DNA from: Streptomyces sp. 135
Lineage (GTDB): Bacteria > Actinomycetota > Actinomycetes > Streptomycetales > Streptomycetaceae
DNA length: 64,000 bases
Direction of reading: 5' to 3'
NCBI RefSeq assembly: GCF_020026305.1
Contig: NZ_CP075691.1
Span: 5,394,001 to 5,458,000 of the forward strand
Numbering within the stretch: position 1 is the stretch's first letter; each line of letters begins with the position of its first letter. This document shows positions 25,888-36,650 of this stretch, in pieces. The notes under the pieces are model-generated. The model was not told the DNA's origin and did not search any database. It saw only the letters and a program-made list of their open reading frames with translations. Both the position numbers and the translations under genes were made by a program.

Positions 25888-26966
25888 CCGCCGACCGCGT
25901 CCTCGTCACCGGCGCGGGCGGCGCCGTCGGCAGCGCGTTCCTGGCCCGGCTCGCCGAGCGCGCCCCCGCGGCCGGACTCGTCGGCGTCTTCAGCGGCGAG
26001 GCCAGCCGCGACGCCTACCTGGAGCGGGCCCCGCGCGCGGTCACCGACGTGCTGCGCCCCGTGGTGTGCGACCTCACCGACGAGGACGCGACGCTCGCGC
26101 TCACCGGCACGCTCGGCCGCGGCCGCCGCACGGTCCTGGTGCACGCGGCGGCCAACGTCAGCTGGTCGGCGAGCCCCGAGGCGGCCCGCCTGGGCAACGT
26201 CGCCGTCACCCGCAACACGGCCCGTCTGGCCCGCGCCCTCGGCGACACCCGCTTCCTGCTCCTGTCGTCCGCGTACACGGCGGTCGACGACTGGGAGTAC
26301 CGCAACACGTACGAGGAGTCCAAGGCCGAGGCCGAGCGGCTGCTGAAGCGGGACTTCGCGGACCTCGATCCGTCGGTGTTCTCGTGCAGCCTCGTCGTCG
26401 GGCACAGCGCCACCGGCGCGATCTCCCGCTTCCACGGCATCTATCCGCTGCTCGGACTCGTCGAGCGGTACGAGCCGCCGTTCCTGCCCGGCGACCGGGA
26501 CGGCCTGATCGACATCGTCCCGGTCGACTGGGTGGCGTCGGAACTGTGCGCCATGACCGAGGCCCTGCTGGCCGGCGGGCCCGCGCGGGACGTGGTCGCC
26601 TCGGCGGGCGAGGCCGCGCCGCGCCTGAGCGACCTGGTCTCCGCCGTCGTCACGGTCCTCAACCGGGCCCGCCGCGAGGAGGGCCGCCCCGAACTCGCCG
26701 ACGTACCCCTCGTGCCCTACCGGCGCTGGGACTTCCTGCGCCGCTCGGTCGACGCCTGGAAGGTCACCGAGATCCGGCTGCCCAACCGGCAGTTCCTGGA
26801 CCGGCTGATCGGCATCTACCGCCCCTACTTCGAGAACGCCCGCGTACGCCTGCCCGAGAACACCACCTGCCCGGCTCCCCACTGGAGCGGCTACGTGGAC
26901 GGCGTCGTCGAGTACTGGCGGACCGCCAACGTACGGCGTCCGCCGCGGGTCGCCTCCGCCTCGTGA
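25884..26966 (+). CDS. Extended SDR/NAD-dependent epimerase-dehydratase-like reductase
   Basis: A 360-residue nucleotide-binding oxidoreductase with VLVTGAGGAVGSAF at the N-terminus, LVHAAANVSW (NAD-binding strand) and an active-site pattern near YRNTYEESKAEAERLL (Tyr-x3-Lys). The later IDIVPVDWVAS resembles male-sterility/thioester-reductase proteins. It may reduce a thioester or ketone. ATG 25884 overlaps the START gene stop. Confidence 0.75.
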   Translation: MTADRVLVTGAGGAVGSAFLARLAERAPAAGLVGVFSGEASRDAYLERAPRAVTDVLRPVVCDLTDEDATLALTGTLGRGRRTVLVHAAANVSWSASPEAARLGNVAVTRNTARLARALGDTRFLLLSSAYTAVDDWEYRNTYEESKAEAERLLKRDFADLDPSVFSCSLVVGHSATGAISRFHGIYPLLGLVERYEPPFLPGDRDGLIDIVPVDWVASELCAMTEALLAGGPARDVVASAGEAAPRLSDLVSAVVTVLNRARREEGRPELADVPLVPYRRWDFLRRSVDAWKVTEIRLPNRQFLDRLIGIYRPYFENARVRLPENTTCPAPHWSGYVDGVVEYWRTANVRRPPRVASAS

Positions 26967-26999
26967 GCAGCGCCCGCACCGCAAGCAGAGAGGGAAGAG

Positions 27000-28343
27000 A
27001 TGGCCCCTGAGAGCACCGTGCCCGTCCCGCCCGGCGAACTGGAGCGCCGCCGCGCCACGTTCGCCAGGATCCGCGCCGAGCGCGACGCGGCCATGGCCTA
27101 CCTGCGCGCCAAGTTCCCCGAGGAGAAGGAGTACCTGGACCGGGCCCGCGACGAGGTCCGCGACGTCACGGTCGTCCTCGGCAGCCCGCGCGGCGGCACC
27201 AGCGTCTTCAAGCAGGTACTCGGCGAGCTGCGCGGCGCCCTCGCGCTGCCGGGCGAACACCGCCTGCTGTTCACCCTGCTCGGCCTGAACCACCCCGACC
27301 ACGGCGGATCGGACGAGGGCGTGGAGAGCGGCGTGCTCGACGCCGGGCAGCGCACGTTCCTGCTGCGCAACCTGTTCTTCGAGTGCCGCGGCGCGGACAT
27401 CCCCGAGCCGACCCCGCTGGAGTGGGAGCGCTACGCCTGGGACTGGGCGCTGCGGCTGCGCGTCCAGTGGCCCGACACCGTCGACGCCCCGCTGGAGGAG
27501 CTGGTGGCGGTGGTCAGGGACAGCGTGCTCGGCGAACGCCGCGGCCCCGAGCCCGCGTTCGACGTCCTGCGCGGCCTGCGCGCCCACGGCCTGCCGGTCG
27601 ACCCCTACCGCTACGACCTCGACGAGGCCCTGGTCCGCGAGGCGTTCCCCGACGTGCCCGTGCCCAAGGGGCCGCCGGGCGGCGCCATCGTGGAGATCTC
27701 GCCGTTCCTCGCCCTGCGCCCGCAGCGCCGCCCCCGGCTCGGCGAGGACGGCCGGGTCCTGGTGATCAAGGCGTCCAGCGACGCCTACCGCATCCCGCTC
27801 CTCCACCATCTGTTCGACGGCTGGAACCTGCGGGAGCTGCACCTCACCCGCAACCCGCTGGCCTCCGTCAACGGCCTCATCGACGGCTGGGAGCACCGCT
27901 CCTTCTGGCAGCACGACCTGTCGTCGTACGGCACCGCCGCCGGGCTCCGCGCGGACTGGAACTTCGACCTGTGCGAGGGCTGGCAGGACCTGGTCCACGG
28001 CCCGCTGGCCGAGCTGTGCGCCCGCCAGTGGTCCGACCCGCACCGCCGCATCCTGCGCCACACCACGGACCCGCTCCGAGTGCGCTTCGAGGACTTCCAG
28101 GCCGGCGGCGCCACCCGCAGGAGCCTCGTCGAGACGGCCGCGCGGGGCATGGGGCTGCGCCTGGACGCCGACCGGTGGGGCGCCGTGGACGAGCCGCGCC
28201 GGGTCAACGCCACCTCGGCCCCGGCCGGCGCCCGCTGGCGCCGCGAGCGCCCCGAGCTGGGCCGCCTGCTCGACATCCCCGAGGTCGCCGAGGTCTGCGG
28301 ACTGATCGGTTACGACGTACGCGACTGGGAGCGCTGGCCCTAG
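27000..28343 (+). CDS. Sulfotransferase-family-like protein
   Basis: A 447-residue protein with VVLGSPRGGTSVFKQVL near residue 60, which fits the 5'-phosphosulfate loop of PAPS-dependent sulfotransferases, and a later LRELHLTRNPLASVNGL that matches the 3'-phosphate-binding strand/helix. It could add sulfate to a hydroxyl. Many relatives are uncharacterised. An RBS-like GAGAGGGAAGAG precedes ATG 27000. Confidence 0.7.
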   Translation: MAPESTVPVPPGELERRRATFARIRAERDAAMAYLRAKFPEEKEYLDRARDEVRDVTVVLGSPRGGTSVFKQVLGELRGALALPGEHRLLFTLLGLNHPDHGGSDEGVESGVLDAGQRTFLLRNLFFECRGADIPEPTPLEWERYAWDWALRLRVQWPDTVDAPLEELVAVVRDSVLGERRGPEPAFDVLRGLRAHGLPVDPYRYDLDEALVREAFPDVPVPKGPPGGAIVEISPFLALRPQRRPRLGEDGRVLVIKASSDAYRIPLLHHLFDGWNLRELHLTRNPLASVNGLIDGWEHRSFWQHDLSSYGTAAGLRADWNFDLCEGWQDLVHGPLAELCARQWSDPHRRILRHTTDPLRVRFEDFQAGGATRRSLVETAARGMGLRLDADRWGAVDEPRRVNATSAPAGARWRRERPELGRLLDIPEVAEVCGLIGYDVRDWERWP

Positions 28344-28387
28344 GGGCGCCACGGACCGGACAGCAGCGAACAGGTGAAAGGACTCAA

Positions 28388-29287
28388 GTGACCATGGTGA
28401 CCGCCCAGCAGGCCGACTTCTTCCGGCTCTTCGGCTTCCTGCCGCTCCCCGGACTCTTCGACGCCGACGAACTCGCCGTGATCGAGAAGGAGTACGCCGT
28501 CGGCCACGCCGAGGCGTCGAAGGTCTACTCGGCCGCGCTCGGCGTACGCGGCCAGATGAGCTGGTCGAACATGCGCGACCAGACGCCGTTCCTCGCCGGC
28601 GCCCTGGAGACGGAGAAGCTGCGCACGGCCGCCGAGGCGCTGCTCGGCCCCGGGGCGGTCGGCGTGATGTCCAACGGGAACGTCTTCTCCGGCAACCTCA
28701 CCGAGTGGCACGCGGACACCAGCGTCCCCGGCTTCCGCTCCCTGAAGTTCGTCGCCTACCTCGACCCGGTGGACGCCGACAGCGGCGCCCTGCGCGTGCT
28801 GCCCGGCTCGCACAAGGACCCCTGGCACGACGAGCTGCTCGCCATCAGCGTGAAGGAGAGGCTGAACACCGCGGGCAACCCGGAGAGCGAGGAGAGCGAC
28901 CGGACCGGCTTCCCGGTGGACGCCGTGCCCGCCCGCGTCTGCACGTCGAGACCCGGCGACGTCTACGCCTTCGACCTGCGGACCTGGCACGCCTCGCTCA
29001 ACGGCTTCCCGAACCGCCGGATGTGCAGCTTCACCTACTTCGGCGCCCCGCACGACGAGGCGCAGAGCGCGGCGGTGCGCTCCGTCGCCAAGCAGTTCGG
29101 CAGGGAGGCGCAGTTCCGCGAGCTGCGCAGGCAGCGGGACTGGATCGCCGCGGGCGCGCGGCCCAGCGGCATCCCGCGCCGCGAGAGCCAGTACTCGCCG
29201 GGCTGGCTCGCGGGCGCCGAGGGCAATGAGCACCGCGCCCGCTGGATCGAGCAGCTGCGCGCGTGGGGGATGGCACCCGCGGCCTGA
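28388..29287 (+). CDS. PhyH-like Fe(II)/2-oxoglutarate hydroxylase 2
   Basis: A 299-residue paralogue of the dioxygenase at 4375, with the same FFRLFGFLPLPGLFD opening, HxD in TEWHADTSVPGF and distal His in LRTWHASLNGFPNRRM. It lacks the Ala/Pro-rich tail. GTG 28388 is six bases after AAAGGA; ATG 28394 is a possible internal start. Two such enzymes in one cluster suggest two hydroxylations or two related substrates. Confidence 0.85.
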   Translation: MTMVTAQQADFFRLFGFLPLPGLFDADELAVIEKEYAVGHAEASKVYSAALGVRGQMSWSNMRDQTPFLAGALETEKLRTAAEALLGPGAVGVMSNGNVFSGNLTEWHADTSVPGFRSLKFVAYLDPVDADSGALRVLPGSHKDPWHDELLAISVKERLNTAGNPESEESDRTGFPVDAVPARVCTSRPGDVYAFDLRTWHASLNGFPNRRMCSFTYFGAPHDEAQSAAVRSVAKQFGREAQFRELRRQRDWIAAGARPSGIPRRESQYSPGWLAGAEGNEHRARWIEQLRAWGMAPAA

Positions 29288-29353
29288 GCGCGCCGGGGCC
29301 GGGCCGCCGCGCCGCCCGCCCGGCGCTCCCACCACCATGAACGGAGACCACTG

Positions 29354-30712
29354 ATGTTCGCCTCGCTGACCGCGCGGCTGACCGCCATCGGCCGGCACTA
29401 CCGGCTGCCCGACGAGCGCCCGCACCGGGTCCTCGTCGGCTTCATCCTGGTCAACACCTTCGGCCAGGGCATGTACCTCACCGCGGGGCTGCTCTATCTG
29501 ACCCGCAGCGTGGGGTTCTCGGCCGGCGAGGTGGGGCTCGCGCTGACCGTCGCCGGGGTGGTGGCGCTGCCCTCGAACGTCCTCATCGGCAGGCTCTCCG
29601 ACCGCACGGGGCCGCGCGGCCTCGCCATGCTGCTGCTCGCCGTCGAGGGCGTCGCCATGCTCGCGCTCGCCGTGGTCGCCACCCTGCCCTGGCTGCTGGT
29701 CGTCGCCACGGTCGGGGCGGTGGGCCTCCAGGGCAGCCGGACGCTGCGCGCGGTGCTGATCGGCCGGGCCGGGGGCGCTTCGCGGGTGCGGCTGCGCTCG
29801 TACATGCGGGCCGCCTCCAACCTGGCCATGGCGCTGGGCGCCGCGGCGGGCGGCGTGGCGCTCCAGCTCGACAGCCGGCCGGCCTACCTCGGCGTGGTGG
29901 TCTTCAACGCCGTCACGTTCTTCGTCGCGGCGGCCGTGCTGACCCTGCTGCCCGACTATCCGCCGGTGCCGGTGGAGGCGTCGAGGGCGAAGCTGCCGGT
30001 GCTGCGCAACCGCCCCTTCATGGCGGTGACCGCCCTCAACGCCGTGATGACGCTCCAGTACTCGGTGCTCACCGTGGCGCTGCCGCTGTGGATCTCCGAG
30101 CGGACCGAGGCGCCACGGGCCATGGTGTCGGCCGTGCTGGTGGTCAACACCGTGCTGGTCGTCCTGCTCCAGGTGCGGGTGGGGCAGCGGGTCGCCGACG
30201 CGCGCAGCTCGGCCCGGGCGATGCGGGGGGCCGGGGCGGTCTTCATGGTGACCTGCGCGGTGTTCGCGACGACCGGCCACCTGTCGCCGCTGTGGGCCTC
30301 GGTGGTCCTGGTCCTCATGATGGTGCTGCACACCTTCGGCGAGCTGTGGCACGCGGCGGCCGGGTTCGAGCTGGCGTACCACCTGGCGCCCGAGCACGCC
30401 CAGGGCGAGTACCAGGGCATGTTCTCCTTCGGCGTCAGCGGTGCCATGGCCGTGGCGCCCGGCCTGCTGACGCTGCTGTGCATCCAGTGGGCGCCGCAGG
30501 GCTGGCTCGTGCTCGGCGGGCTGCTGCTGGCCGCCGGCCTGCTGACCGGCCCCGCCACGCGCGCGGCGGTGCGCCACGCGGAAGGCGCGGAACGTGCGGA
30601 AGACGGACCCGGCGGCGAGCGGGCTACGGCCGGGCCGCCGCCGGGCCCCGGCCCGAGCCCGTCCGCAGCGCCTCCACCCCCGCCCGTGCCTCCACGTCCT
30701 CGGCGGGGATGA
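29354..30712 (+). CDS. MFS transporter 2
   Basis: A 452-residue major facilitator related to MFS 1 (6473), with 12 hydrophobic segments and GRLSDRTGPRGLAML. The last about 35 residues are a proline/alanine-rich tail (GPPPGPGPSPSAAPPPPP) absent from MFS 1. The last 89 bases overlap the convergent gene at 30624. Likely a second exporter of the left cluster. Confidence 0.85.
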   Translation: MFASLTARLTAIGRHYRLPDERPHRVLVGFILVNTFGQGMYLTAGLLYLTRSVGFSAGEVGLALTVAGVVALPSNVLIGRLSDRTGPRGLAMLLLAVEGVAMLALAVVATLPWLLVVATVGAVGLQGSRTLRAVLIGRAGGASRVRLRSYMRAASNLAMALGAAAGGVALQLDSRPAYLGVVVFNAVTFFVAAAVLTLLPDYPPVPVEASRAKLPVLRNRPFMAVTALNAVMTLQYSVLTVALPLWISERTEAPRAMVSAVLVVNTVLVVLLQVRVGQRVADARSSARAMRGAGAVFMVTCAVFATTGHLSPLWASVVLVLMMVLHTFGELWHAAAGFELAYHLAPEHAQGEYQGMFSFGVSGAMAVAPGLLTLLCIQWAPQGWLVLGGLLLAAGLLTGPATRAAVRHAEGAERAEDGPGGERATAGPPPGPGPSPSAAPPPPPVPPRPRRG

Positions 30713-31445
30713 GGGCCAGCGCCCGGTCACACAGCGCCGCCACGGAGTCCGCGGCTTCGGAGTCCGCCGCCTCGGAGTCCTGCCCCGCGTCCGCGCCCGC
30801 GCCCGCAAGGAACCGCTGCTGCTGAAGGGCCTGGGCCAGGGCCTTGCAGGTGTAGCCGAGGCCCGGCCCGGCACGCAGCTCGGCGGCTTCACGCAGATAG
30901 CGCTCGGCGGTCCGCAGGGCGTCCCCCGGTGCGGGCAGCCCGGCCAGGGAGTCCCGCGGGCCGAGGCTGAGCCAGAGCCGGTGCTCCTCCGCCCACAGCT
31001 CCCCGGCGCGGGAGAAGGGGTCCAGGTGCAGGGTGCCGAGCCGGTAGAGCACCTGCCCGGCGAGCTCGTCGTCACCGAGGGCGCGGGCGGCGTCGAGGGC
31101 CGCACGCCCGGCGCGGACCCCGGAGGCGAACAGCTCGCCGTCGGGCCGGTGGATCACGCAGAGGTGCACCAGCTCCGTCCAGGCGGACCGGCAGCGGGCC
31201 ACCTCGCCCGGCGCGGCGGTCTCCGGCAGGGCCTCGGCCGCCGCGGCGAGCAGCCTGCCGAGCAGCAGGGCCCGCTCCCACAGGTCCTCCTGGCGCGCCA
31301 GCCACTCCGCGGTCCGGAACCAGTTCACCAGCTCGGCGGCACCGAGGGCCCCGGAAGCGGCCAGCGCGGCGGCCGCGCGCTCGCCGTCCGCAGGGGCGGT
31401 ACGCCCCTCCGCGACGTCCAGGGCGAGCTGTTCGAGAGGGTGCAC
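30624..31445 (-). CDS. TPR-like helical protein of unknown function
   Basis: A 273-residue, almost wholly helical protein with repeated 30-40-residue helical pairs resembling tetratricopeptide repeats. A short internal duplication (DSEAADSEAADS) lies near residue 225. GTG 31445 has GGAGGTCACC upstream, a strong start. It is divergent from the carbamoyltransferase gene. Such proteins usually bind other proteins; I cannot say which. Confidence 0.6.
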   Translation of the reverse strand: MHPLEQLALDVAEGRTAPADGERAAAALAASGALGAAELVNWFRTAEWLARQEDLWERALLLGRLLAAAAEALPETAAPGEVARCRSAWTELVHLCVIHRPDGELFASGVRAGRAALDAARALGDDELAGQVLYRLGTLHLDPFSRAGELWAEEHRLWLSLGPRDSLAGLPAPGDALRTAERYLREAAELRAGPGLGYTCKALAQALQQQRFLAGAGADAGQDSEAADSEAADSVAALCDRALALIPAEDVEARAGVEALRTGSGRGPAAARP

Positions 31446-31480
31446 GGTGACCTCCGTCGCACGCGGTTGACCGATGAACG

Positions 31481-31512
31481 CTGCATGTTAATGTAACAGT
31501 CTGCATGTTTAT
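31481..31512. promoter_or_regulatory. AT-rich direct repeat between divergent genes
   Basis: CTGCATGTTaAT (31481) is repeated as CTGCATGTTtAT (31501), 20 bp apart, i.e. two helical turns. TGTTA-ATG-TAACA within it is also a small dyad. Its AT content contrasts with the surroundings. An arginine-repressor (ARG-box) role is possible given the carbamoyltransferase gene next door, but this is a guess. Confidence 0.45.
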
Positions 31513-31563
31513 CGATCCAGTGACTGTGACCGTCGATGCTGGTCAGACTTCGGAGGTAGTGCC

Positions 31564-32547
31564 GTGACGATTTCGGGCCTCAAGGGGCGCAGCCTGCTGT
31601 CCCTGCGCGAGTTCAGCGGCGACGAGATCCGCGAGCTCCTCGGCAAGGCGGCCGACCTCAAGGAGCGCACCGCCCTGGGGGAGAACGTCCCCGCCCTGGC
31701 CGGCAAGAACATCGCCCTGATCTTCCTGAAGCCGTCCTGCCGTACGCGCGTCTCCTTCGTCGTCGCCTCGACGCAGTCCGGCGCGCACCCGGAGATCTTC
31801 AACCGCGAGGACATCCGCTTCGGCATCAAGGAGTCCGTCCGGGACATCGCGCGCGTCTTCGGCCGCGTCTTCGACGGCGTCATGTTCCGCGGCTTCGAGC
31901 ACGCCACGGTCGCCGAGTTCGCCCAGTACGCAGGCGTCCCCGTGTGGAACGGCCTGTGCGACAGCTACCACCCCACCCAGGTCCTCGCCGACCTCCTCAC
32001 CCTGCGGGAGAACTTCGGCGACCTGGAGGGCCTGCCGCTGACGTACGTCGGTGACGGCCGCAACAACATGGCCGTCACCCTCGCCATCGCCGCCGCCAAG
32101 CTCGGCCTCGACCTGCGCATCCTCGCGCCCGCGCCGCTCCAGCCCGCCCCCGAGGTGATCGAGGAGCTGCTCGCCGGGCGCGAGTCGGAGCAGGCCCGGG
32201 TGCTGGTCACTCACTCGCCCGAGGAGGCGCTGCGCGGCTCGGCCTGCGTCTACGGCGACGTCTGGGTCTCCATGGGCGAGGAGGACCAGACGCGGGAGCG
32301 CATCGACCTGCTGCGCGATCTGAAGGTGACGAGCGACCTCATGGCCCTGACCGGCCGCGAGGACAGCATCTACCTGCACTGCCTGCCGGCCTTCCATCTC
32401 CTGGACACGGAGACCGCGATCGCGAACCCCGACATCTGCGAGGTGGACGACGACGTCTTCGAGGGGGAGCAGAGCCGGGTCTTCGACCAGTCGGAGAACC
32501 GCATGCACACCGCCAAGGCCCTGATGCAGCTCACCATCGCGGGCTGA
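31564..32547 (+). CDS. argF: Ornithine carbamoyltransferase
   Basis: A 327-residue carbamoyltransferase converting ornithine and carbamoyl phosphate to citrulline. The carbamoyl-phosphate loop reads FLKPSCRTRVSF (usual S-T-R-T-R has Cys for Thr), the HPTQ motif is in YHPTQVLADL, and the ornithine-side motifs are VWVSMGEE and HCLPAFHLLD, followed by FDQSENRMHTAKAL. GTG 31564 has GGAGGT upstream. It is followed by a strong hairpin, so it is a single-gene unit. It may be an arginine-metabolism gene, a supplier of citrulline, or a self-resistance copy; the sequence alone does not decide. Confidence 0.85.
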   Translation: MTISGLKGRSLLSLREFSGDEIRELLGKAADLKERTALGENVPALAGKNIALIFLKPSCRTRVSFVVASTQSGAHPEIFNREDIRFGIKESVRDIARVFGRVFDGVMFRGFEHATVAEFAQYAGVPVWNGLCDSYHPTQVLADLLTLRENFGDLEGLPLTYVGDGRNNMAVTLAIAAAKLGLDLRILAPAPLQPAPEVIEELLAGRESEQARVLVTHSPEEALRGSACVYGDVWVSMGEEDQTRERIDLLRDLKVTSDLMALTGREDSIYLHCLPAFHLLDTETAIANPDICEVDDDVFEGEQSRVFDQSENRMHTAKALMQLTIAG

Positions 32548-32601
32548 CCGTGACAGCGAAGCGCCCCCCTGGCCGGCCAGGGGGGCGCTTCGCTGTCACG
32601 G
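32548..32601 (+). terminator. Strong bidirectional-type hairpin after the carbamoyltransferase gene
   Basis: A perfect 27-bp inverted repeat with no unpaired centre begins directly after the stop codon. It separates this gene from the convergent carboxylase epsilon gene and would stop transcription from both sides. Confidence 0.9.
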
Positions 32602-32612
32602 TGACGTCCGGC

Positions 32613-32804
32613 TCAGCCCTGCCAGCTGTGCGGGGCGTGGAAGTCGTCGCGGCGCCAGGCCGTCGTGGTCGCCGGGGCGCCGGTGGCCGCCCTGGGCGGA
32701 GCGGTGGCGAGGGAGAGCAGGAGCACCGTGACGGCCGCCAGCTCGGCGTCGGTGACCTCGCCCTTCTCGATGCGGATGTCGGCTGCGCTGTCGGCCGCGG
32801 GCAT
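32613..32804 (-). CDS. Acyl-CoA carboxylase epsilon subunit
   Basis: A 63-residue protein with the actinobacterial epsilon-subunit pattern IRIEKGEVTDAELAAVTVLL and a C-terminal Trp-rich end (TTTAWRRDDFHAPHSW). It stabilises and activates the carboxyltransferase complex. ATG 32804 has GGAGGTCCC upstream. It follows the beta subunit by 34 bp, one operon. Confidence 0.85.
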   Translation of the reverse strand: MPAADSAADIRIEKGEVTDAELAAVTVLLLSLATAPPRAATGAPATTTAWRRDDFHAPHSWQG

Positions 32805-32838
32805 GGGACCTCCGGTCGTGTGGGGCGTACGGGGGGCC

Positions 32839-34383
<1,545 letters not shown>

Positions 34384-34426
34384 CTCTCCCCTTACCGGTC
34401 GCCGTCACCGGGGACGTCGCGTGTGG

Positions 34427-34858
34427 TCAGTTGGTGAGCTTGCGCAGGCCGTTGATCTGGAGCACGGCGAACGCGCCCACCACGAGGGCCTGCATCGGGA
34501 TCCACACCGTGCCGATCGTGTTGGGGTCGAACCAGCCGAACAGCGCGGTGGCGATGCTGGCGACGGCCCACAGCAGATTGGCCTCGATGACGAGCTTGGT
34601 GGCGGCCGCGGACGGCACCTGCTGGGCGGCGAGGACGCCGACGAGCACGCCGTAGACGGTGAGGAAGACGCCGATGCCGCGCAGGAGGCCGGCGTCCATG
34701 TCGAGCAGGTCGCCGACGGGACCCGCGGCGATCAGGTAGATCAGGCCGTTGCCGGCCGTCACGGCGGCGTCAAGGCCGAGGAAGAGACGCAGCGGGCGCG
34801 CGGCGGACGAGTTCGTGGCCGCGGTTCCAAGCGTTGCGGAGGTCTGGCTCGTGGTCAT
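34427..34858 (-). CDS. Small four-helix membrane protein
   Basis: A 143-residue integral membrane protein with four hydrophobic segments (for example GNGLIYLIAAGPVGDLL and IGVFLTVYGVLVGVLAAQQV). ATG 34858 with AGGAGATTTC fixes the start; longer in-frame extensions are Arg-rich and implausible. I recognise no specific family. It lies between the carboxylase genes and the SARP gene. Confidence 0.65.
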   Translation of the reverse strand: MTTSQTSATLGTAATNSSAARPLRLFLGLDAAVTAGNGLIYLIAAGPVGDLLDMDAGLLRGIGVFLTVYGVLVGVLAAQQVPSAAATKLVIEANLLWAVASIATALFGWFDPNTIGTVWIPMQALVVGAFAVLQINGLRKLTN

Positions 34859-35051
34859 GAAATCTCCTGGTGGATACGGTGGTCGGGGTTCATGCGCGCC
34901 GCGCGGGGCGCGTACGAGGGAGCCGCGCGGAGGGCGGGCGCCCGCTGTTTCCGTACCGATGGTGGCAACCGGCGCTGACCGGGCGCTGACGCCTGTCCGC
35001 CGGGGAGGTCGAGCGGCTATGCGGTGGCCGCGGGTGCGCGGCGTCACCGGC

Positions 35052-35849
35052 TCAGGCGGGTTGGAGCAGCGTGGCGCGGGCGCCGGTGCCGGCCAGGGCC
35101 GGGTCGTGCGCGAGGATCGCGTGCTCGACGTGGCGCAGCGCGGGGGACGGGTCGATGCCGAGCTCGTCCGAGAGGTGCCGGCGCATGTTGCGGTAGACGT
35201 TGAGGGCGTCGGCCTGGCGGCCGGAGCGGTAGAGGGCGACCATCAGCTGCTCGCAGAAGCGTTCCCTCAGCGGGTGGTTGCTGTGCGCCTCATGGAGTTC
35301 GGCGAGCATCGCCGCGTGGTGGCCGAGGCGCAGCTCCGCCTCGAAGCGCAGCTCCATGGCGCGCATGCGGTATTCCTCGTAACGGGCGCAGGCCAGCTGG
35401 CAGATGGTGCCGCCGGGAAAGTCACCGAATACGGGGCCGCGCCACATGGCGAGCGCCTGACCGAGCAGTTGGGCCGTGGCGGCGGCGTCCGCGGGGCCCG
35501 CGGCCTCGGCCTGCCGGACGGCCTTGGTGAATTCCGCGGCGTCGAATTCGCCCTCGTGAATGGTGAGCCGGTATCCGGAAGGGTGGATCGTCACCCGGGA
35601 AACCGAGAGGTCGGGCTCCAGGCTCTTCAGTTTGCGACGGAGCCGGCTGATGTGCGCCTGCAGAGCATTTGCCTGCTTGTCCGGGACGGAATCGCCCCAC
35701 ATTTCCTCGACGAGGCTCTCGCCCGAGATTGGGCGGCCCTCGCTGACGAGCAGTGTCTGGATGAGGTTGCGCTGAAGATCTCCCGAGATCTCCGCGAACC
35801 CTAATGCGGTGCGGATCTGCAGTGCTCCGAGAATCGAAAAGCTCAGCAT
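35052..35849 (-). CDS. SARP-family transcriptional activator
   Basis: A 265-residue Streptomyces antibiotic regulatory protein. An OmpR-like winged helix occupies about 1-95 (ALGFAEISGDLQRNLIQTLL, the SRLRRKLKSLEPDLSVS recognition region) followed by the bacterial transcriptional activation domain (AQLLGQALAMWRGPVFGDF, LGHHAAMLAELHEAHSNHPLRE). ATG 35849 has AAGGGGGAAAC. SARPs bind short direct repeats 11 bp apart, 8 bp ahead of a -10. Such repeats occur at 36651, 38036, 52806 and 52917, so this is the probable activator of the right cluster. A SARP also controls the valanimycin genes. Confidence 0.9.
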   Translation of the reverse strand: MLSFSILGALQIRTALGFAEISGDLQRNLIQTLLVSEGRPISGESLVEEMWGDSVPDKQANALQAHISRLRRKLKSLEPDLSVSRVTIHPSGYRLTIHEGEFDAAEFTKAVRQAEAAGPADAAATAQLLGQALAMWRGPVFGDFPGGTICQLACARYEEYRMRAMELRFEAELRLGHHAAMLAELHEAHSNHPLRERFCEQLMVALYRSGRQADALNVYRNMRRHLSDELGIDPSPALRHVEHAILAHDPALAGTGARATLLQPA

Positions 35850-35869
35850 GCCGTTTCCCCCTTGGCTTT

Positions 35870-35882
35870 CGTTGCTGCAACG
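35870..35882. promoter_or_regulatory. 13-bp palindrome ahead of the SARP gene
   Basis: CGTTGC-T-GCAACG, perfect, 20 bp upstream of the SARP start codon. Its position between promoter and start suggests a repressor site on the activator gene. The cognate factor is unknown. Confidence 0.4.
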
Positions 35883-36147
35883 TCGGGGCGGTTCACCTTC
35901 CGGGTCGCCAGGGCCATCGGTGCTGCGGTGTGGGGGACCGCGGGTGGAGGTCGGCGTGGCGATCTCTGGGTGTCCCCGACCGGGGGAGTCAGCGGGCGCA
36001 CCCACTGGTTCCCTTCCAGCGAAGACCCTCTCACGGTATCATTCCTTTGGGAAGGTATTTTTTTGAACGAGCGGTGCCGGACCGTTGAGGACGGCCCTGA
36101 CCTGCTGATTCTTCCCGGAAAAGAGAGACACGCCGTCGGACGCAGGC
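35883..36147. other. Upstream region of the SARP gene
   Basis: No supported gene. The stretch around 36036-36065 is unusually AT-rich for this genome (a run of seven Ts, and ATACC repeated 19 bp apart on the minus strand) and may hold the SARP promoter or a hormone-receptor-type operator. This is weak evidence. Confidence 0.4.
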
Positions 36148-36190
36148 CCGCCCCGGCGGGCCGAACCGCTCTCGCGGGGCGCCGGGGCGG
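36148..36190 (-). terminator. Putative terminator of the tRNA-like array
   Basis: An 11-bp perfect inverted repeat (CCGCCCCGGCG / CGCCGGGGCGG) with a 21-base loop, read on the minus strand after the last tRNA-like gene, followed further on by CTCTCTTTTCC. Confidence 0.55.
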
Positions 36191-36247
36191 TCGCTTCACC
36201 GGGGCGGGGGAGGCCCGGCGAAGTGGATGTGGAAGTCGTAGTTCCGC

Positions 36248-36345
<98 letters not shown>

Positions 36346-36374
36346 TGGTGGTGCGGGCACGATGGTGCGTGCCT

Positions 36375-36470
<96 letters not shown>

Positions 36471-36499
36471 TGGTGGTGCGGGCACGATGGTGCGTGCCT

Positions 36500-36595
<96 letters not shown>

Positions 36596-36650
36596 GTGTT
36601 CCCGGCCCGGTCTCCCGTGCCGTTCACGAGAACAACATTGCCAGGCCCTT

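Noticed and set aside
32548..32601. Insertion-sequence terminal repeat
   Set aside because: The perfect inverted repeat lies directly after a stop codon between convergent genes, with no transposase; it is a terminator.
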